Notes: a model not told the origin generated them from the letters alone. DNA of 57,206 nt from Brevibacterium sp. S22 (GCF_004745485.1 NZ_RHFG01000026.1:1-57206), one strand, 5' to 3'. Counted from the first letter of the stretch, positions 42,719 through 51,286 are shown. Made by a program: numbers and translations.

Positions 42719-43654
42719 ATGACGACCTCGGAGGGCGCTGACGCTCAGCGGGATCTCGGTGACCTTGATGCCGCTCTCGTCCGAGCGCTGCAGGCCGACG
42801 GTCGCGCGAGCATTCTCGACCTTGCTCGCATGCTCGGCATCTCGCGCGATCTCGCCTCGCAGCGGGTGCGCCGTCTCATCGACGAGGAGGGTGTCAAAGT
42901 CGTGGCGGCCGTGGATCCCGGATTCGCCGGCCACGAGGTGCTCGTCCATGCGATGCTCGACGTCGAGGGCGCAGCAGCCCCGATCGCTCACCGGATCGCC
43001 GACTATTCCGACGCCGTGCTGGTCTCCCTGGTCAGCGGCATGCGTCCGATCGTCGTCGAGTTCCGACATGGCGATCTCAGCGAACTCGACGAGATGCTCG
43101 CTGCCGTGCGCGCGATCCCAGGTGTCCGCTCGATCCGTCTGACCACCTATGTCGAGGTGCTCAAAGGCTTCTTCGTCTCGAACGCGCGCAAGGACGTCTC
43201 ACCCGATCCGATCGACATCGCCATCATTGCGATGCTCCAGCGCGATGGTCGCACAAGCTTCAAGACTCTGTCCGATGAGGTCCATCTGTCCCCTTCTTCA
43301 GTAAGAGAGCGGGTGGCGAAGCTCCTCGACGCTGGTGTCATCCGCATCTCGGCGATCCGTCCCGGCGGAATCTCACGCAACCGGTTCTCCATCGGTCTGG
43401 GCATCTCGGCCCGCGGCAGCCTCGACGCAATCCGAGAGCTCATCCTGGCCACACCAGCAATCGACTTCGCGGCTCGTACCCACGGCGCCTTCGACTTCAT
43501 CGCCACCGTCCATGGCCATGCCTCCGGCGAAGTGCTCACTGCCGTCGAGTCCCTGCGCAGCCTGGCCGAGGTCGCTTCTCTGGATTCGTGGACGCACCTC
43601 GACCTCGTCAAGGAGGGGTACGCTCGCAGCGTCGGACAAGAGCTGCGGTTGTGA
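42719..43654 (+). CDS. Lrp/AsnC-family regulator with two tandem modules
   Basis: 311 residues from the ATG at 42719 (GGGAGG ten bases upstream). Two HTH-plus-RAM-like halves: HTH in ARMLGISRDLASQRVRRLI near residue 40 and a second HTH in SDEVHLSPSSVRERVAKLLD near 185. Two-repeat Lrp proteins are common in actinobacteria and respond to amino acids or related ligands. It is divergent from the five-gene operon, so it is its likely activator or repressor. Confidence 0.85.
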   Translation: MTTSEGADAQRDLGDLDAALVRALQADGRASILDLARMLGISRDLASQRVRRLIDEEGVKVVAAVDPGFAGHEVLVHAMLDVEGAAAPIAHRIADYSDAVLVSLVSGMRPIVVEFRHGDLSELDEMLAAVRAIPGVRSIRLTTYVEVLKGFFVSNARKDVSPDPIDIAIIAMLQRDGRTSFKTLSDEVHLSPSSVRERVAKLLDAGVIRISAIRPGGISRNRFSIGLGISARGSLDAIRELILATPAIDFAARTHGAFDFIATVHGHASGEVLTAVESLRSLAEVASLDSWTHLDLVKEGYARSVGQELRL

Positions 43655-43709
43655 GAGTCCGGATGGAAGGCAGAATCGGGCTCGCTCACACCCACCGGCA
43701 CCTGCGCCC

Positions 43710-44693
43710 TCAGGGCAGAGTGCAGCCGGCGAGCAGAACACCGACATAGGTGGCGATGACCGAGGAGAAGAGGACGCAGAAGGCGGTCAGCGCACTGCTC
43801 AGAGCCGCCGTCGGAAGCAGCCCCGGTGACATCTTCACGGGAGCCACGAGCTGCCGAACCCGGTCAGGCCCGGCCATATTCAGCGCATACGAACCGCCGA
43901 GGTGGCTGCCCTTTGTCATCTGAGGCCCGATCTTCAGCAGGGCACTGGCGAGCGCGGGAGTCCCTGCGACCTTCCGCGCACGATCATCGGCCGCGATCTC
44001 GAGGTAGAGCGGGACGGAGGCGGCGACCTCCGCGAAGAGCGGGATGAACCGCAGCGGTCGCACGAAGGTCTCCACCACGGCCATGATCGCGTGGTGGCCC
44101 TGGTCGACGTGGGCCCTCTCGTGCTCGAGCACTGCCGTCAACTCACCGTGCTCCAGCGCTGAACACAGATTCGCAGACAGCACCACTCCCCCGTACCTGC
44201 GCGGCAGGGAGAACGCCAGATGCCGGTGGTCGCTCACGGTCTTGACGGACCGGCCGGCCACCTCGACGTCGGCGGCTTCCCGGCCGAGGAGTCGAGCCGT
44301 CTCAGTGTTCTTACGATGCCGCCGCCTGGCCAGAAGCCCACCGCGGATGAGGAATCCGAGGGTGACCGCCAGGGGCAGGAGGAGGAAGAGGACGACCGGG
44401 ATGAGCGTGTCGATCTGAGCACCGCCGAAGGGGTTCGCTGCGATGAGGCAGCGCTGGCACACATCGCCGATGGGCATCGGCAGCACATCGGGGCCTTTGA
44501 GCAGCCAGGCAGCCATGAGGCTGAGCGCGGACACCACGGCCCAGAACAGGATCGGCAGGGACAGGAGGGCGAACACCGCCAGCCGCGGCACACGCATGAG
44601 CACCGGCGCGGCAGAGCGCACGAGGGCGGGCCCGGCCCAGGCGAGGACGAAGGCGAGCGCGGCGACGCACGCACCGCCGATCAGCAGGCTCAT
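43710..44693 (-). CDS. M56-family membrane metalloprotease (BlaR1-like, no sensor domain)
   Basis: 327 residues, several membrane segments at the N-terminus, and the zinc protease motif HERAHVDQGHH near residue 190. The C-terminus ends after a few more membrane segments; no penicillin-binding sensor domain is present, unlike BlaR1/MecR1. M56 proteins of this size work with BlaI by cleaving it or by signalling. Its ATG overlaps the BlaI stop (ATGA). It is likely the signal receiver of the thiol-redox locus. Confidence 0.88.
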   Translation of the reverse strand: MSLLIGGACVAALAFVLAWAGPALVRSAAPVLMRVPRLAVFALLSLPILFWAVVSALSLMAAWLLKGPDVLPMPIGDVCQRCLIAANPFGGAQIDTLIPVVLFLLLPLAVTLGFLIRGGLLARRRHRKNTETARLLGREAADVEVAGRSVKTVSDHRHLAFSLPRRYGGVVLSANLCSALEHGELTAVLEHERAHVDQGHHAIMAVVETFVRPLRFIPLFAEVAASVPLYLEIAADDRARKVAGTPALASALLKIGPQMTKGSHLGGSYALNMAGPDRVRQLVAPVKMSPGLLPTAALSSALTAFCVLFSSVIATYVGVLLAGCTLP

Positions 44694-45079
44694 TCGGCAG
44701 TGCCCTTCTCATCGAGGTAGTCGCGCAGCAGGCGGATGTCGGCGGCATCGATGCCCTCGACGAAGTGGAGGATCGAGGCCGCGCGATCTCCGCCGTCGAC
44801 CAGGGCCGCCTGCATCGTCCGCGCCGTGTGCTGCTCACGGCTGACGACCGGAGCGTGGAGAACCGAGCGACCGTGACGCTCGCGGCTGACGAGCCCCTTG
44901 CGTTCGAGGTTGGTCAGCACAGTGGCGATGGTCGTGTACGCGGGCTCGGCCTCCGAGAGTTCGATGATCTGCCGAACCGTGAGCGGCCCGTGGTCCCACA
45001 GCATACCCATCACCTGCTTCTCGAGCGCGCCGAGGCGGATCGGCGAGGAGGCCCCGCCCTGTTCATCGGTGTGGGTCAT
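44690..45079 (-). CDS. blaI: BlaI/MecI/CopY-family repressor
   Basis: 129 residues. Winged helix with LGALEKQVMGMLWDHGPLTV near residue 16 and AYTTIATVLTNLERKGLVSR near 48, then a helical dimerisation tail. These repressors bind TACTA/TAGTA-type dyads; two such operators are found in this locus. The stop overlaps the M56 start and the start overlaps the CxxC membrane protein end by four bases, so all three form an operon. Confidence 0.93.
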   Translation of the reverse strand: MTHTDEQGGASSPIRLGALEKQVMGMLWDHGPLTVRQIIELSEAEPAYTTIATVLTNLERKGLVSRERHGRSVLHAPVVSREQHTARTMQAALVDGGDRAASILHFVEGIDAADIRLLRDYLDEKGTAE

Positions 45080-45636
45080 GAGCGGACGCTCCTTTCGGGC
45101 GAAGGAATCGGGCACGAGTACTGCCCTTTGAGACGGATGATCACGGCCGCCAGCAGGAGGGCGACCGACGCCGCAGCCAGGATCGGCTGGAGCGGTGCGA
45201 AGTAGGTCAAGGCGCCAGTGTAGCCCAGGGCCAGCAACGCGATCTTGTTGCACACCGGGCATCCGACGGCGAACCATCCGAGCACTCCGCCCACGCCGCC
45301 GAGGACACCCGAGCGCCGCTCGGAGGCGACATCCGGGCTGCTCGATCGCTCCTGGGACGCGGAGTCCTGGCCACCCGCCCCTACCTCGGAGGCGGACCCG
45401 GGGCTGCGCACATAGCTGGCGATGAGCACGCCGAGCAGAACCGCGGTGAGGATCCACACCGGATAGTCCCACCACACGGGCGGGACGTCGCGGGCGAAGA
45501 GGGAATTGGGAATGAGCACTGTCGCAAGTCCGATGACCACAGCAGAGCCTGCCGCGGCAGCCGACGCTGCACCGATGCGCCGGCGGTCCCAGAGCAGGAG
45601 GCCCCGGTACGCGTCTTTGACAGCATTAATGAGCAT
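45076..45636 (-). CDS. Membrane protein with CPVC motif
   Basis: 186 residues from the ATG at 45636. About four membrane helices (AASAAAAGSAVVIGLATVLIPN, YPVWILTAVLLGVLIAS, WFAVGCPVCNKIALLALGY, and PILAAASVALLLAAVIIRL). The GCPVCNK motif at the membrane face, placed next to DsbA and CcdA genes, suggests a redox-active or metal-linked membrane cysteine pair (inference). Family name not recognised. First gene of the minus operon with BlaI and M56, divergent from the first DsbA gene over shared operators. Confidence 0.75.
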   Translation of the reverse strand: MLINAVKDAYRGLLLWDRRRIGAASAAAAGSAVVIGLATVLIPNSLFARDVPPVWWDYPVWILTAVLLGVLIASYVRSPGSASEVGAGGQDSASQERSSSPDVASERRSGVLGGVGGVLGWFAVGCPVCNKIALLALGYTGALTYFAPLQPILAAASVALLLAAVIIRLKGQYSCPIPSPERSVRS

Positions 45637-45672
45637 GAGGCTCCTTCTCCGATGCGGCAATCGGTACGAGTC

Positions 45673-45706
45673 TACTATGCAGGTTAGTATACTATGTTTC
45701 ATAGTA
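45673..45706. promoter_or_regulatory. Two adjacent BlaI-type operators over a divergent promoter
   Basis: TACTATG-TTT-CATAGTA (45690-45706) is a perfect inverted repeat with a 3-bp centre; TACTATG-CAG-GTTAGTA (45673-45689) abuts it. The palindrome AGTATACT (45686-45693) gives a -10-like TATACT on both strands, so the operators can cover both promoters. Confidence 0.8.
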
Positions 45707-45763
45707 AATGAATCGACACCGACCCGGTCGCACCCCCAACGACTTCATCCTCAGGAGGCTTTT

Positions 45764-46483
45764 GTGCTTCGCACCGAACGCGGCCCCATGTTCTGGCTCG
45801 TCCCGCTGACCGTCATCATCCTCGCCACTGTGGTCATCGGCATCGTCATCGCCAACCAAGGCGGCTCAGACGCCGATGCCCAGGGGCAGAGTTCGAATGC
45901 GCAGAGCGGTTCCGCCGAAGACGACGTCGACTTGTCGTTCGTCGAGCACAGAGATGCCGAGGAGGCGAATGCGGTCGGTGACGTCGATGCTCCGGTCACC
46001 CTCGTCATGTACTCCGACTACCAGTGCCCCTACTGCGCAACATGGAACGAGGACACCCTGCCGGCGATGATGGACTACGTCGACTCCGGCGATCTGCGCA
46101 TCGAGATGCGTGACCTCGCCGTCTTCGGGGAGGAGTCCGAGCGGGCCGCGCGCGCCGTTTTCGCCGCAGGCCAGCAGGATGAGTATTGGGACTATCACAA
46201 TGCCCTGTTCGAAGGCGGCGAGCACCGCCCGAAGTCTCAGCTCGACGATGACTCGCTCGTCAGCCTCGGCGAGGACCTCGGTCTCGACCCGATGCAGTTC
46301 AAACAGGATATGAATTCGACCGAGGCCCACGACGAATTCGACACCGTCGCCGCCGAAGGGCAGTCAATCGGTGTCTCGAGCACCCCGGCCTTCATCATCG
46401 GTGGCACACCGCTGCTCGGCGCACAGCCGACTCAGCAGTTCACCGACGCCGTCGATGAGGCGCTCGCCCGAGCTGAGAGTTAA
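45764..46483 (+). CDS. Membrane-anchored DsbA-like thiol-disulfide oxidoreductase (copy 1)
   Basis: 239 residues from a GTG at 45764 with AGGAGG five bases upstream. The N-terminal segment MFWLVPLTVIILATVVIGIV is a signal anchor. The thioredoxin/DsbA domain begins at VTLVMYSDYQCPYCATW near residue 88 (CPYC active site), has the helical insert, and ends with the cis-Pro loop SSTPAFIIGG near 205. Oxidises or isomerises disulfides outside the membrane. A paralogue lies at 47795. The next gene starts three bases after the stop. Confidence 0.92.
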   Translation: MLRTERGPMFWLVPLTVIILATVVIGIVIANQGGSDADAQGQSSNAQSGSAEDDVDLSFVEHRDAEEANAVGDVDAPVTLVMYSDYQCPYCATWNEDTLPAMMDYVDSGDLRIEMRDLAVFGEESERAARAVFAAGQQDEYWDYHNALFEGGEHRPKSQLDDDSLVSLGEDLGLDPMQFKQDMNSTEAHDEFDTVAAEGQSIGVSSTPAFIIGGTPLLGAQPTQQFTDAVDEALARAES

Positions 46484-46486
46484 GAC

Positions 46487-47695
46487 ATGACCAGCTCCAC
46501 GTCACCCGCCATGGTCCTGCCCGCCTGCCTGCTCACTCTGGGTTCCCTGACCGCCTGCTCCGGCATTGATGCGAACAGCGAATCGGCCGACCCCCGACCG
46601 GTGCACTCGCCGGCCGAGACACTCCGCCCGGCCGAGACGAACGACTCGGGGACCGCCGGTGCCGGGGAGAGCGGGACCGGGGCCATCGACCCCGGCTGGG
46701 ACGTGGCCGCGCAGGAGGCCGAAGACGTGTTCCTGTCGCTGCACGAGGCCGACTCCGCCCTCGAGTTCCGCGCCGTCGATTCCGACGGCACGATTCTATG
46801 GTCGGCTCAGCGTCCGCGCGTGTGCTCTGGTTTCCTCGTCAGCGGCTCCGCGAACGGGCCGGTGGCCGTGCTCATGGACCAGCAGTCAGGTGCGGGCGGT
46901 TCGCTGGCATCGACGGCCTCGGGCTTCGATCTCCATACCGGCAAGAGGCTCTGGGGGCCCGTCGAGGTGCCCGGACCGCTGCTCGGCAGCGGTCTCGTCT
47001 TCGCCGGCCCGCCGAAGGACTTCATCGGCGCCGGCGGACCTCGCACCGCCCTCGACCCCGCCAGCGGAGTGGAACTGGCCACCGAGGACGACTCCTCACC
47101 GCGGATCCTCGCGCTCCTCGACAGCCATCTCGTCCTCTCAGACGGAGAAGAGCTCGTCGGCGAGGATCTCGAGGGTCGACGACTGTGGACTCGCCCCGTC
47201 GCGGACCTCGGACTCACGGCCGCTGAGGCCCGCGAGACCCCCTGGGAGACTGTCGGGGGCTCCCATGCACTCATCGGCAGCGGCGGCCGACAGCGCACTC
47301 TGATCGATCTGCGCTCGGGAGACACCATCGCCACCGACATCGACAGCGCGGGCTTCGATTCGCACAGCCGCACGCTGGTGACCAGCGACTCGACGCTGCA
47401 CGGCTTCGACCTCGACGGAACGAAGCGGTGGGACGCACCACTGGACGGGGACGCCGAACTCGCCGCCGTCGGGGCCGGATTCATCGTCACCGAATCAGGC
47501 GCCGGAGATGCGGACGACGATGGCACACAGTCGCGGTCGGCCGACGACGGACAGATCCTCGACGCCGCCGAGGAAGCACCAGAGCATGGAGATTTCGGCG
47601 CACCCCACCATATCTCCGATTCCGGCGCTCTCCTCGTCGGCGACCCCGCAAGCCCCCTGCTCATCCCGACCGAGGACCGACCAGCGCAGTATTGA
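46487..47695 (+). CDS. Lipoprotein with PQQ-like beta-propeller repeats (copy 1)
   Basis: 402 residues. Lipobox LTAC near residue 25 marks lipid attachment. After an Asp/Pro-rich linker the body shows repeated WxxxR/FDLHTGKRLW-type and ILWSAQRP strands, as in PQQ-like (YncE/BamB) propellers, without catalytic PQQ residues visible. Paralogous to the lipoprotein at 49504: both share VFLS, a W/LWxAQRP segment with C, and a repeated tail. Likely a surface-exposed partner of the DsbA protein. It is co-transcribed with DsbA copy 1. Confidence 0.78.
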   Translation: MTSSTSPAMVLPACLLTLGSLTACSGIDANSESADPRPVHSPAETLRPAETNDSGTAGAGESGTGAIDPGWDVAAQEAEDVFLSLHEADSALEFRAVDSDGTILWSAQRPRVCSGFLVSGSANGPVAVLMDQQSGAGGSLASTASGFDLHTGKRLWGPVEVPGPLLGSGLVFAGPPKDFIGAGGPRTALDPASGVELATEDDSSPRILALLDSHLVLSDGEELVGEDLEGRRLWTRPVADLGLTAAEARETPWETVGGSHALIGSGGRQRTLIDLRSGDTIATDIDSAGFDSHSRTLVTSDSTLHGFDLDGTKRWDAPLDGDAELAAVGAGFIVTESGAGDADDDGTQSRSADDGQILDAAEEAPEHGDFGAPHHISDSGALLVGDPASPLLIPTEDRPAQY

Positions 47696-47754
47696 CTGCC
47701 CATCGAAGCCGACGGAGGTCGATCCGCCGCTTTCGACCCGTGAGACCGATGACC

Positions 47755-47779
47755 TATAGTTTACTAAGCATCTTAGTAA
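47755..47779. promoter_or_regulatory. BlaI-type operator next to a -10 box before DsbA copy 2
   Basis: TTACTAAG-CAT-CTTAGTAA (47761-47779) is a perfect inverted repeat with a 3-bp centre, same type as the site at 45690. TATAGT (47755-47760) is a -10-like hexamer abutting it, so bound repressor would block promoter opening. Confidence 0.8.
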
Positions 47780-47794
47780 TCGAGGAGTGAGTGC

Positions 47795-48541
47795 ATGGCC
47801 AAGCATGCGGCGCCGCGCCCCCAGTACCGCTGGTGGATACCCGCCACGGTCGTCCTCGCGGCCGCGGCTCTTGTGCTCATGATCCTCGTCATCGACCGCG
47901 GCGGCGAGGACGAATCGGCGCCCACAGCCGGTGGTGCCGGTCCTGAATCCGAGGTTGTCGTCACCGAGGTCGCCGACCCCGAGCAGTCCGACCTCGGTGA
48001 GGTCGACTCTGGTGAAGAATCGGATCCCATGTCGGATGGGCCCGTCGACGCACCGGTCAAACTCGTCGTCTTCTCCGACTACCAGTGCCCCTACTGCGCC
48101 GCCTGGTCGCAGGACACGCTGCCGACGATGCTCGACTACGTCGACTCCGGGGATCTGCGCATCGAATGGCGCGAGGTCAATGTGTTCGGTTCGGCGTCCG
48201 AACAGGCCGCGAAGGCCGCCTATGCCGCAGCCCTGCAGGACAAGCATTGGGAGTTCCACAACACCGTGTTCTCAGGTGGCAAGCCCCGCTCCCCCGATGA
48301 GCTCACTCCCGAAGCCCTGACCGCAGTCGCCGAAGAGATCGGCCTCGACACCGAACAATTCACCACGGACATGAACTCCCCGGAGACCGCCGATGCGGTG
48401 GCTGACAATGCCGCCATGGGCACCGACCTCGGTGCGTTCTCCACACCGACATTCATCCTCGATGGGCAACCGTATGTCGGCGCTCAGCCCACGGACGTCT
48501 TCGTCGATGCCGTCGAGGCGGCGAAGAAAGGACAGAACTGA
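47795..48541 (+). CDS. Membrane-anchored DsbA-like thiol-disulfide oxidoreductase (copy 2)
   Basis: 248 residues, GAGGAG before the ATG. Signal anchor WWIPATVVLAAAALVLMILV near residue 10; acidic linker; DsbA domain from VKLVVFSDYQCPYCAAWSQ near residue 88 (CPYC) with the cis-Pro loop FSTPTFILDGQ near 215. Close paralogue of the protein at 45764. Its stop overlaps the ccdA start (TGATG), so the pair DsbA-CcdA is coupled: CcdA would supply reducing power through the membrane. Confidence 0.92.
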   Translation: MAKHAAPRPQYRWWIPATVVLAAAALVLMILVIDRGGEDESAPTAGGAGPESEVVVTEVADPEQSDLGEVDSGEESDPMSDGPVDAPVKLVVFSDYQCPYCAAWSQDTLPTMLDYVDSGDLRIEWREVNVFGSASEQAAKAAYAAALQDKHWEFHNTVFSGGKPRSPDELTPEALTAVAEEIGLDTEQFTTDMNSPETADAVADNAAMGTDLGAFSTPTFILDGQPYVGAQPTDVFVDAVEAAKKGQN

Positions 48542-49500
48542 TGGACATCAGCCTGATCAGCGCCTTCATCGGCGGAATCCTTGCTCTGCTCAGCCCGTGC
48601 GCCGCACTGCTGCTCCCAGCGTTCTTCGGCTCGACCGTGGGTGCCGGGTCACGGCTGATCCTTCACGGTCTCATCTTCTATGTGGGCATGCTGCTCGTAC
48701 TCATCCCCTTGGGCATGGGCGCCGGCACGCTCGGGGCCCTGTTCACCTCCCACCGCGGCGCGATCGTCCTCGTCGCCTCGGTCATCCTCATCGTGCTCGG
48801 CATCGTCCAGTTCTTCGGCTTCGGCTTCGACCCGGCCAAGATGCTGCCGGGAGCCGACGCCGCCCGGCAGCGTTCCGCGCAGGCGACGGGATGGACGAAG
48901 ACCTTCCTCCTCGGCGCCACGAGCGGGATCGCCGGAGTCTGTGCCGGGCCCATCCTCGGCGCTGTGCTCACCCTGGCCGCGACCAAGGGCAGCTTCGCCC
49001 TCGGCGGCATCATGCTCGCCGTCTACGGGGCCGGGATGGTCGTGCCGCTGTTCATCATCGCGGCCCTGTGGACCCGCGTGGGCACCCGGACGCGGTCGGT
49101 CCTCCGCGGAGGTTCTGTCTCGTTCTTCGGTCGCAGGCTGCCGATCGTCTCGATGGTCACCGGTGTCCTGATGATCGCGATCGGTATCGTGTTCTGGGCG
49201 ACGAACGGCCTCGTCTCGGTCCCGTCGCTGGTGCCGACGACTACCTTGGCCCATGCGCAGGAATGGGTGAGCTCGTGGTCCTCGACGACGACCGACATCA
49301 TCGTCGTCTGCGTGCTGGCAGTGCTCGCGATCGCTCTGTGGTTCCGCCATGAGCGTCGCCGCGCCCGGCGAGCCGCTGACGCGGACCAGGGCGGTACCGC
49401 CTCGGTCGCGAATCGGGGCACCGCAGCTTCCGAACAGGGCGATACCGCCTCCGCTGAGGAGTCGGCGAAGCCGTCGCGTTCACCGGGGGCGAAGCACTGA
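48541..49500 (+). CDS. CcdA-like membrane thiol transporter
   Basis: 319 residues. Six or so membrane segments with the cysteine pair of the CcdA/DsbD-beta family: SPCAALLLPAFFGS near residue 20 and GVCAGPILGAVLT near 140. CcdA passes reducing equivalents from cytosolic thioredoxin to extracytoplasmic thiol proteins. A low-complexity cytoplasmic tail (from about residue 275, Ala/Ser/Asp/Gly rich) follows the last segment. It is coupled to DsbA copy 2 and followed by a lipoprotein gene after three bases. Confidence 0.9.
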   Translation: MDISLISAFIGGILALLSPCAALLLPAFFGSTVGAGSRLILHGLIFYVGMLLVLIPLGMGAGTLGALFTSHRGAIVLVASVILIVLGIVQFFGFGFDPAKMLPGADAARQRSAQATGWTKTFLLGATSGIAGVCAGPILGAVLTLAATKGSFALGGIMLAVYGAGMVVPLFIIAALWTRVGTRTRSVLRGGSVSFFGRRLPIVSMVTGVLMIAIGIVFWATNGLVSVPSLVPTTTLAHAQEWVSSWSSTTTDIIVVCVLAVLAIALWFRHERRRARRAADADQGGTASVANRGTAASEQGDTASAEESAKPSRSPGAKH

Positions 49501-49503
49501 GCC

Positions 49504-50661
49504 ATGCACAGCCGCAGATTCCTCTCCGCCCTCGCCGGACCGCTCATCGGCGTCTTTGTCCTCGCGGGCTGTTCCCACGCCCCGGATGACTTCGACCGGA
49601 CGCCCGAGCAGGTCACGATCGAACTCGACGCCGTCGACTCCTCCGATCTGCAGCTGCCGTTGATCATCGAACCCCTCGAACTCGTCGAACCCGGGTGGGA
49701 CCTGCCGCCGGCGCACCTCGGCGAGGTCTTCCTCTCCGCAGCCGCCGGTGACGAGAGACTCGACTTCTCCGCCGTCGACGTCCACGGCTCCACACTGTGG
49801 CAGGCGCAACGACCGAGCGGATGCACCGGATTCACCATCAGCGTCGGTGCCGACGGCACTCCGCTGGCCGTGCTCACCGATTCCGAGTCGTCGACGGACT
49901 GCGACGAGGATGTCACCGCGAGCGCCTATGACCTCGAAACCGGCGAGCAGGTGTGGGGGCCGGTCGATGTGCCCGGCCCGATGCGCGGACCGGGCACGGT
50001 CTTCGCCGCCGAGGATGCCGAACCCGCCGAGGCTCTCGCCCTCGATCCGGCCACCGGCGAGGCGGTGCAGGACGGATCCTCGGACGTGCGCCGCCTCGGC
50101 GAGTATCGGGGCACGATACTGAGCATCGACGGCGAGAGGCTGCGCGCCACCGGTGAGCAGTCCTGGGAGCTGTCGCTGCCGGACAACGGCTGGAACGCCG
50201 ATGAGCTGCGCGCCGTCGCCGAGGCGGATCCGGGCGAGGATGTCATCGCCCTCGACGCCGGTGACGGAGTCGGTCCGGTGCTCGACCGCGAAACAGGCGA
50301 GTTGCTCGATGGCGACGCCCGCGGGGTCGCCCAGGATGCGAACACCGGGGCCATCGTGACGCTCGGCAAGCAGGGGCTGACGGTCATCGATGACACGGGC
50401 AAGAACGAGCTGCCGGTCTCGGTGCCGCAGTCGGTCGACCTCGAGGCGGCGGTCGGGGGCCTGATCTATCTGCGCGAGGGTGGCACGCTGCGCGTCCACA
50501 ATGCCGCGACCGGCAGTCTTGCCCGCGGCTACCCGGCCGACGGCTCAGGTGTGGTCGCGGTGCCGGCAGCATTCACCCCGGACGGTCTGGGCACAGTGCA
50601 GGCAGGCGACCGGACGCTGCTGGCCACCGATCGTGTCGTCGAGGAGACGGGCGAGAGTTAG
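49504..50661 (+). CDS. Lipoprotein with PQQ-like beta-propeller repeats (copy 2)
   Basis: 385 residues. Signal peptide and lipobox LAGC near residue 22. Body has repeated YDLETGEQVWGPVDVPGP and LDPATGEAV-type strands of a propeller. Shares with the lipoprotein at 46487 the WD-VFLS, LWQAQRP with Cys, and EQVWGPVDVPGP segments, so the two are paralogues. It ends the DsbA-CcdA-lipoprotein operon. A surface redox client or substrate-binding role is inferred from context only. Confidence 0.78.
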   Translation: MHSRRFLSALAGPLIGVFVLAGCSHAPDDFDRTPEQVTIELDAVDSSDLQLPLIIEPLELVEPGWDLPPAHLGEVFLSAAAGDERLDFSAVDVHGSTLWQAQRPSGCTGFTISVGADGTPLAVLTDSESSTDCDEDVTASAYDLETGEQVWGPVDVPGPMRGPGTVFAAEDAEPAEALALDPATGEAVQDGSSDVRRLGEYRGTILSIDGERLRATGEQSWELSLPDNGWNADELRAVAEADPGEDVIALDAGDGVGPVLDRETGELLDGDARGVAQDANTGAIVTLGKQGLTVIDDTGKNELPVSVPQSVDLEAAVGGLIYLREGGTLRVHNAATGSLARGYPADGSGVVAVPAAFTPDGLGTVQAGDRTLLATDRVVEETGES

Positions 50662-50701
50662 AGGCGCGACCCGCGGTCATTGCTTGAACGACTCGGAACA
50701 A

Positions 50702-51169
50702 TCAGGCCGCAGATGTATCGGCGCCGAGGAGAGAAGCATTGAACAGCGTGTAGTCTCCAAAAGACGGGTATAGACAATCGTCAAAAGTCTTCTTGCGTCG
50801 TTCCGACTGAACCCATTCGCGAACTTCCGGCCAGTACCAAAGACTCGTGCCATCGGTGATGACTGGCAACGGAAACGAATCGTCCTTGGACCAGCGCTGA
50901 GCAGCTTGCCGGGACACGCCGAACCGATCAGCCATCGAACTGACGGTCACGAAGCTGGGGACTGCCCGCACGACTTCAATTCCATCCGCGATCAATTTGT
51001 GATGCGCTTCGTACAATGCTTCGTGCGCAGCCACACCACCGGAAACGTCTATCGTGACGAAGGGGACTCCGTCTGTGGAGTCGAAAAAATAGCCTCTCTC
51101 GCCGTAATCCATAGCTTCAGAATCAGTGACGGCACGCTTGAGCTGGAAGCGAAGATCGTAGTAGAGCAC
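50702..51169 (-). CDS. HTH protein, candidate antitoxin of a HicA-like pair
   Basis: 155 residues from GTG 51169 (GAGGAG in front). N-terminal half (LRFQLKRAVTDSEAMDY to about residue 75) looks like a small HicB-type degraded domain; the C-terminal half has an AlpA/MerR-like HTH in SSMADRFGVSRQAAQRWSKD near residue 80, then LWYWPEVREWVQS near 112. DNA-binding antitoxins autoregulate TA operons. The HicA-like gene lies 117 bases upstream in the same direction. Confidence 0.6.
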   Translation of the reverse strand: MLYYDLRFQLKRAVTDSEAMDYGERGYFFDSTDGVPFVTIDVSGGVAAHEALYEAHHKLIADGIEVVRAVPSFVTVSSMADRFGVSRQAAQRWSKDDSFPLPVITDGTSLWYWPEVREWVQSERRKKTFDDCLYPSFGDYTLFNASLLGADTSAA

Positions 51170-51286
51170 CTCAACTCCTCACGTTGAATGGCAGACGAAC
51201 GGTTGCGCCAGCGCTTTGGCTGCCAGTTTCTCTAGTTGTCAAGTGTAAACAAAAAGATTTCGAGACGCTATGGTCTCCGGTTGATT

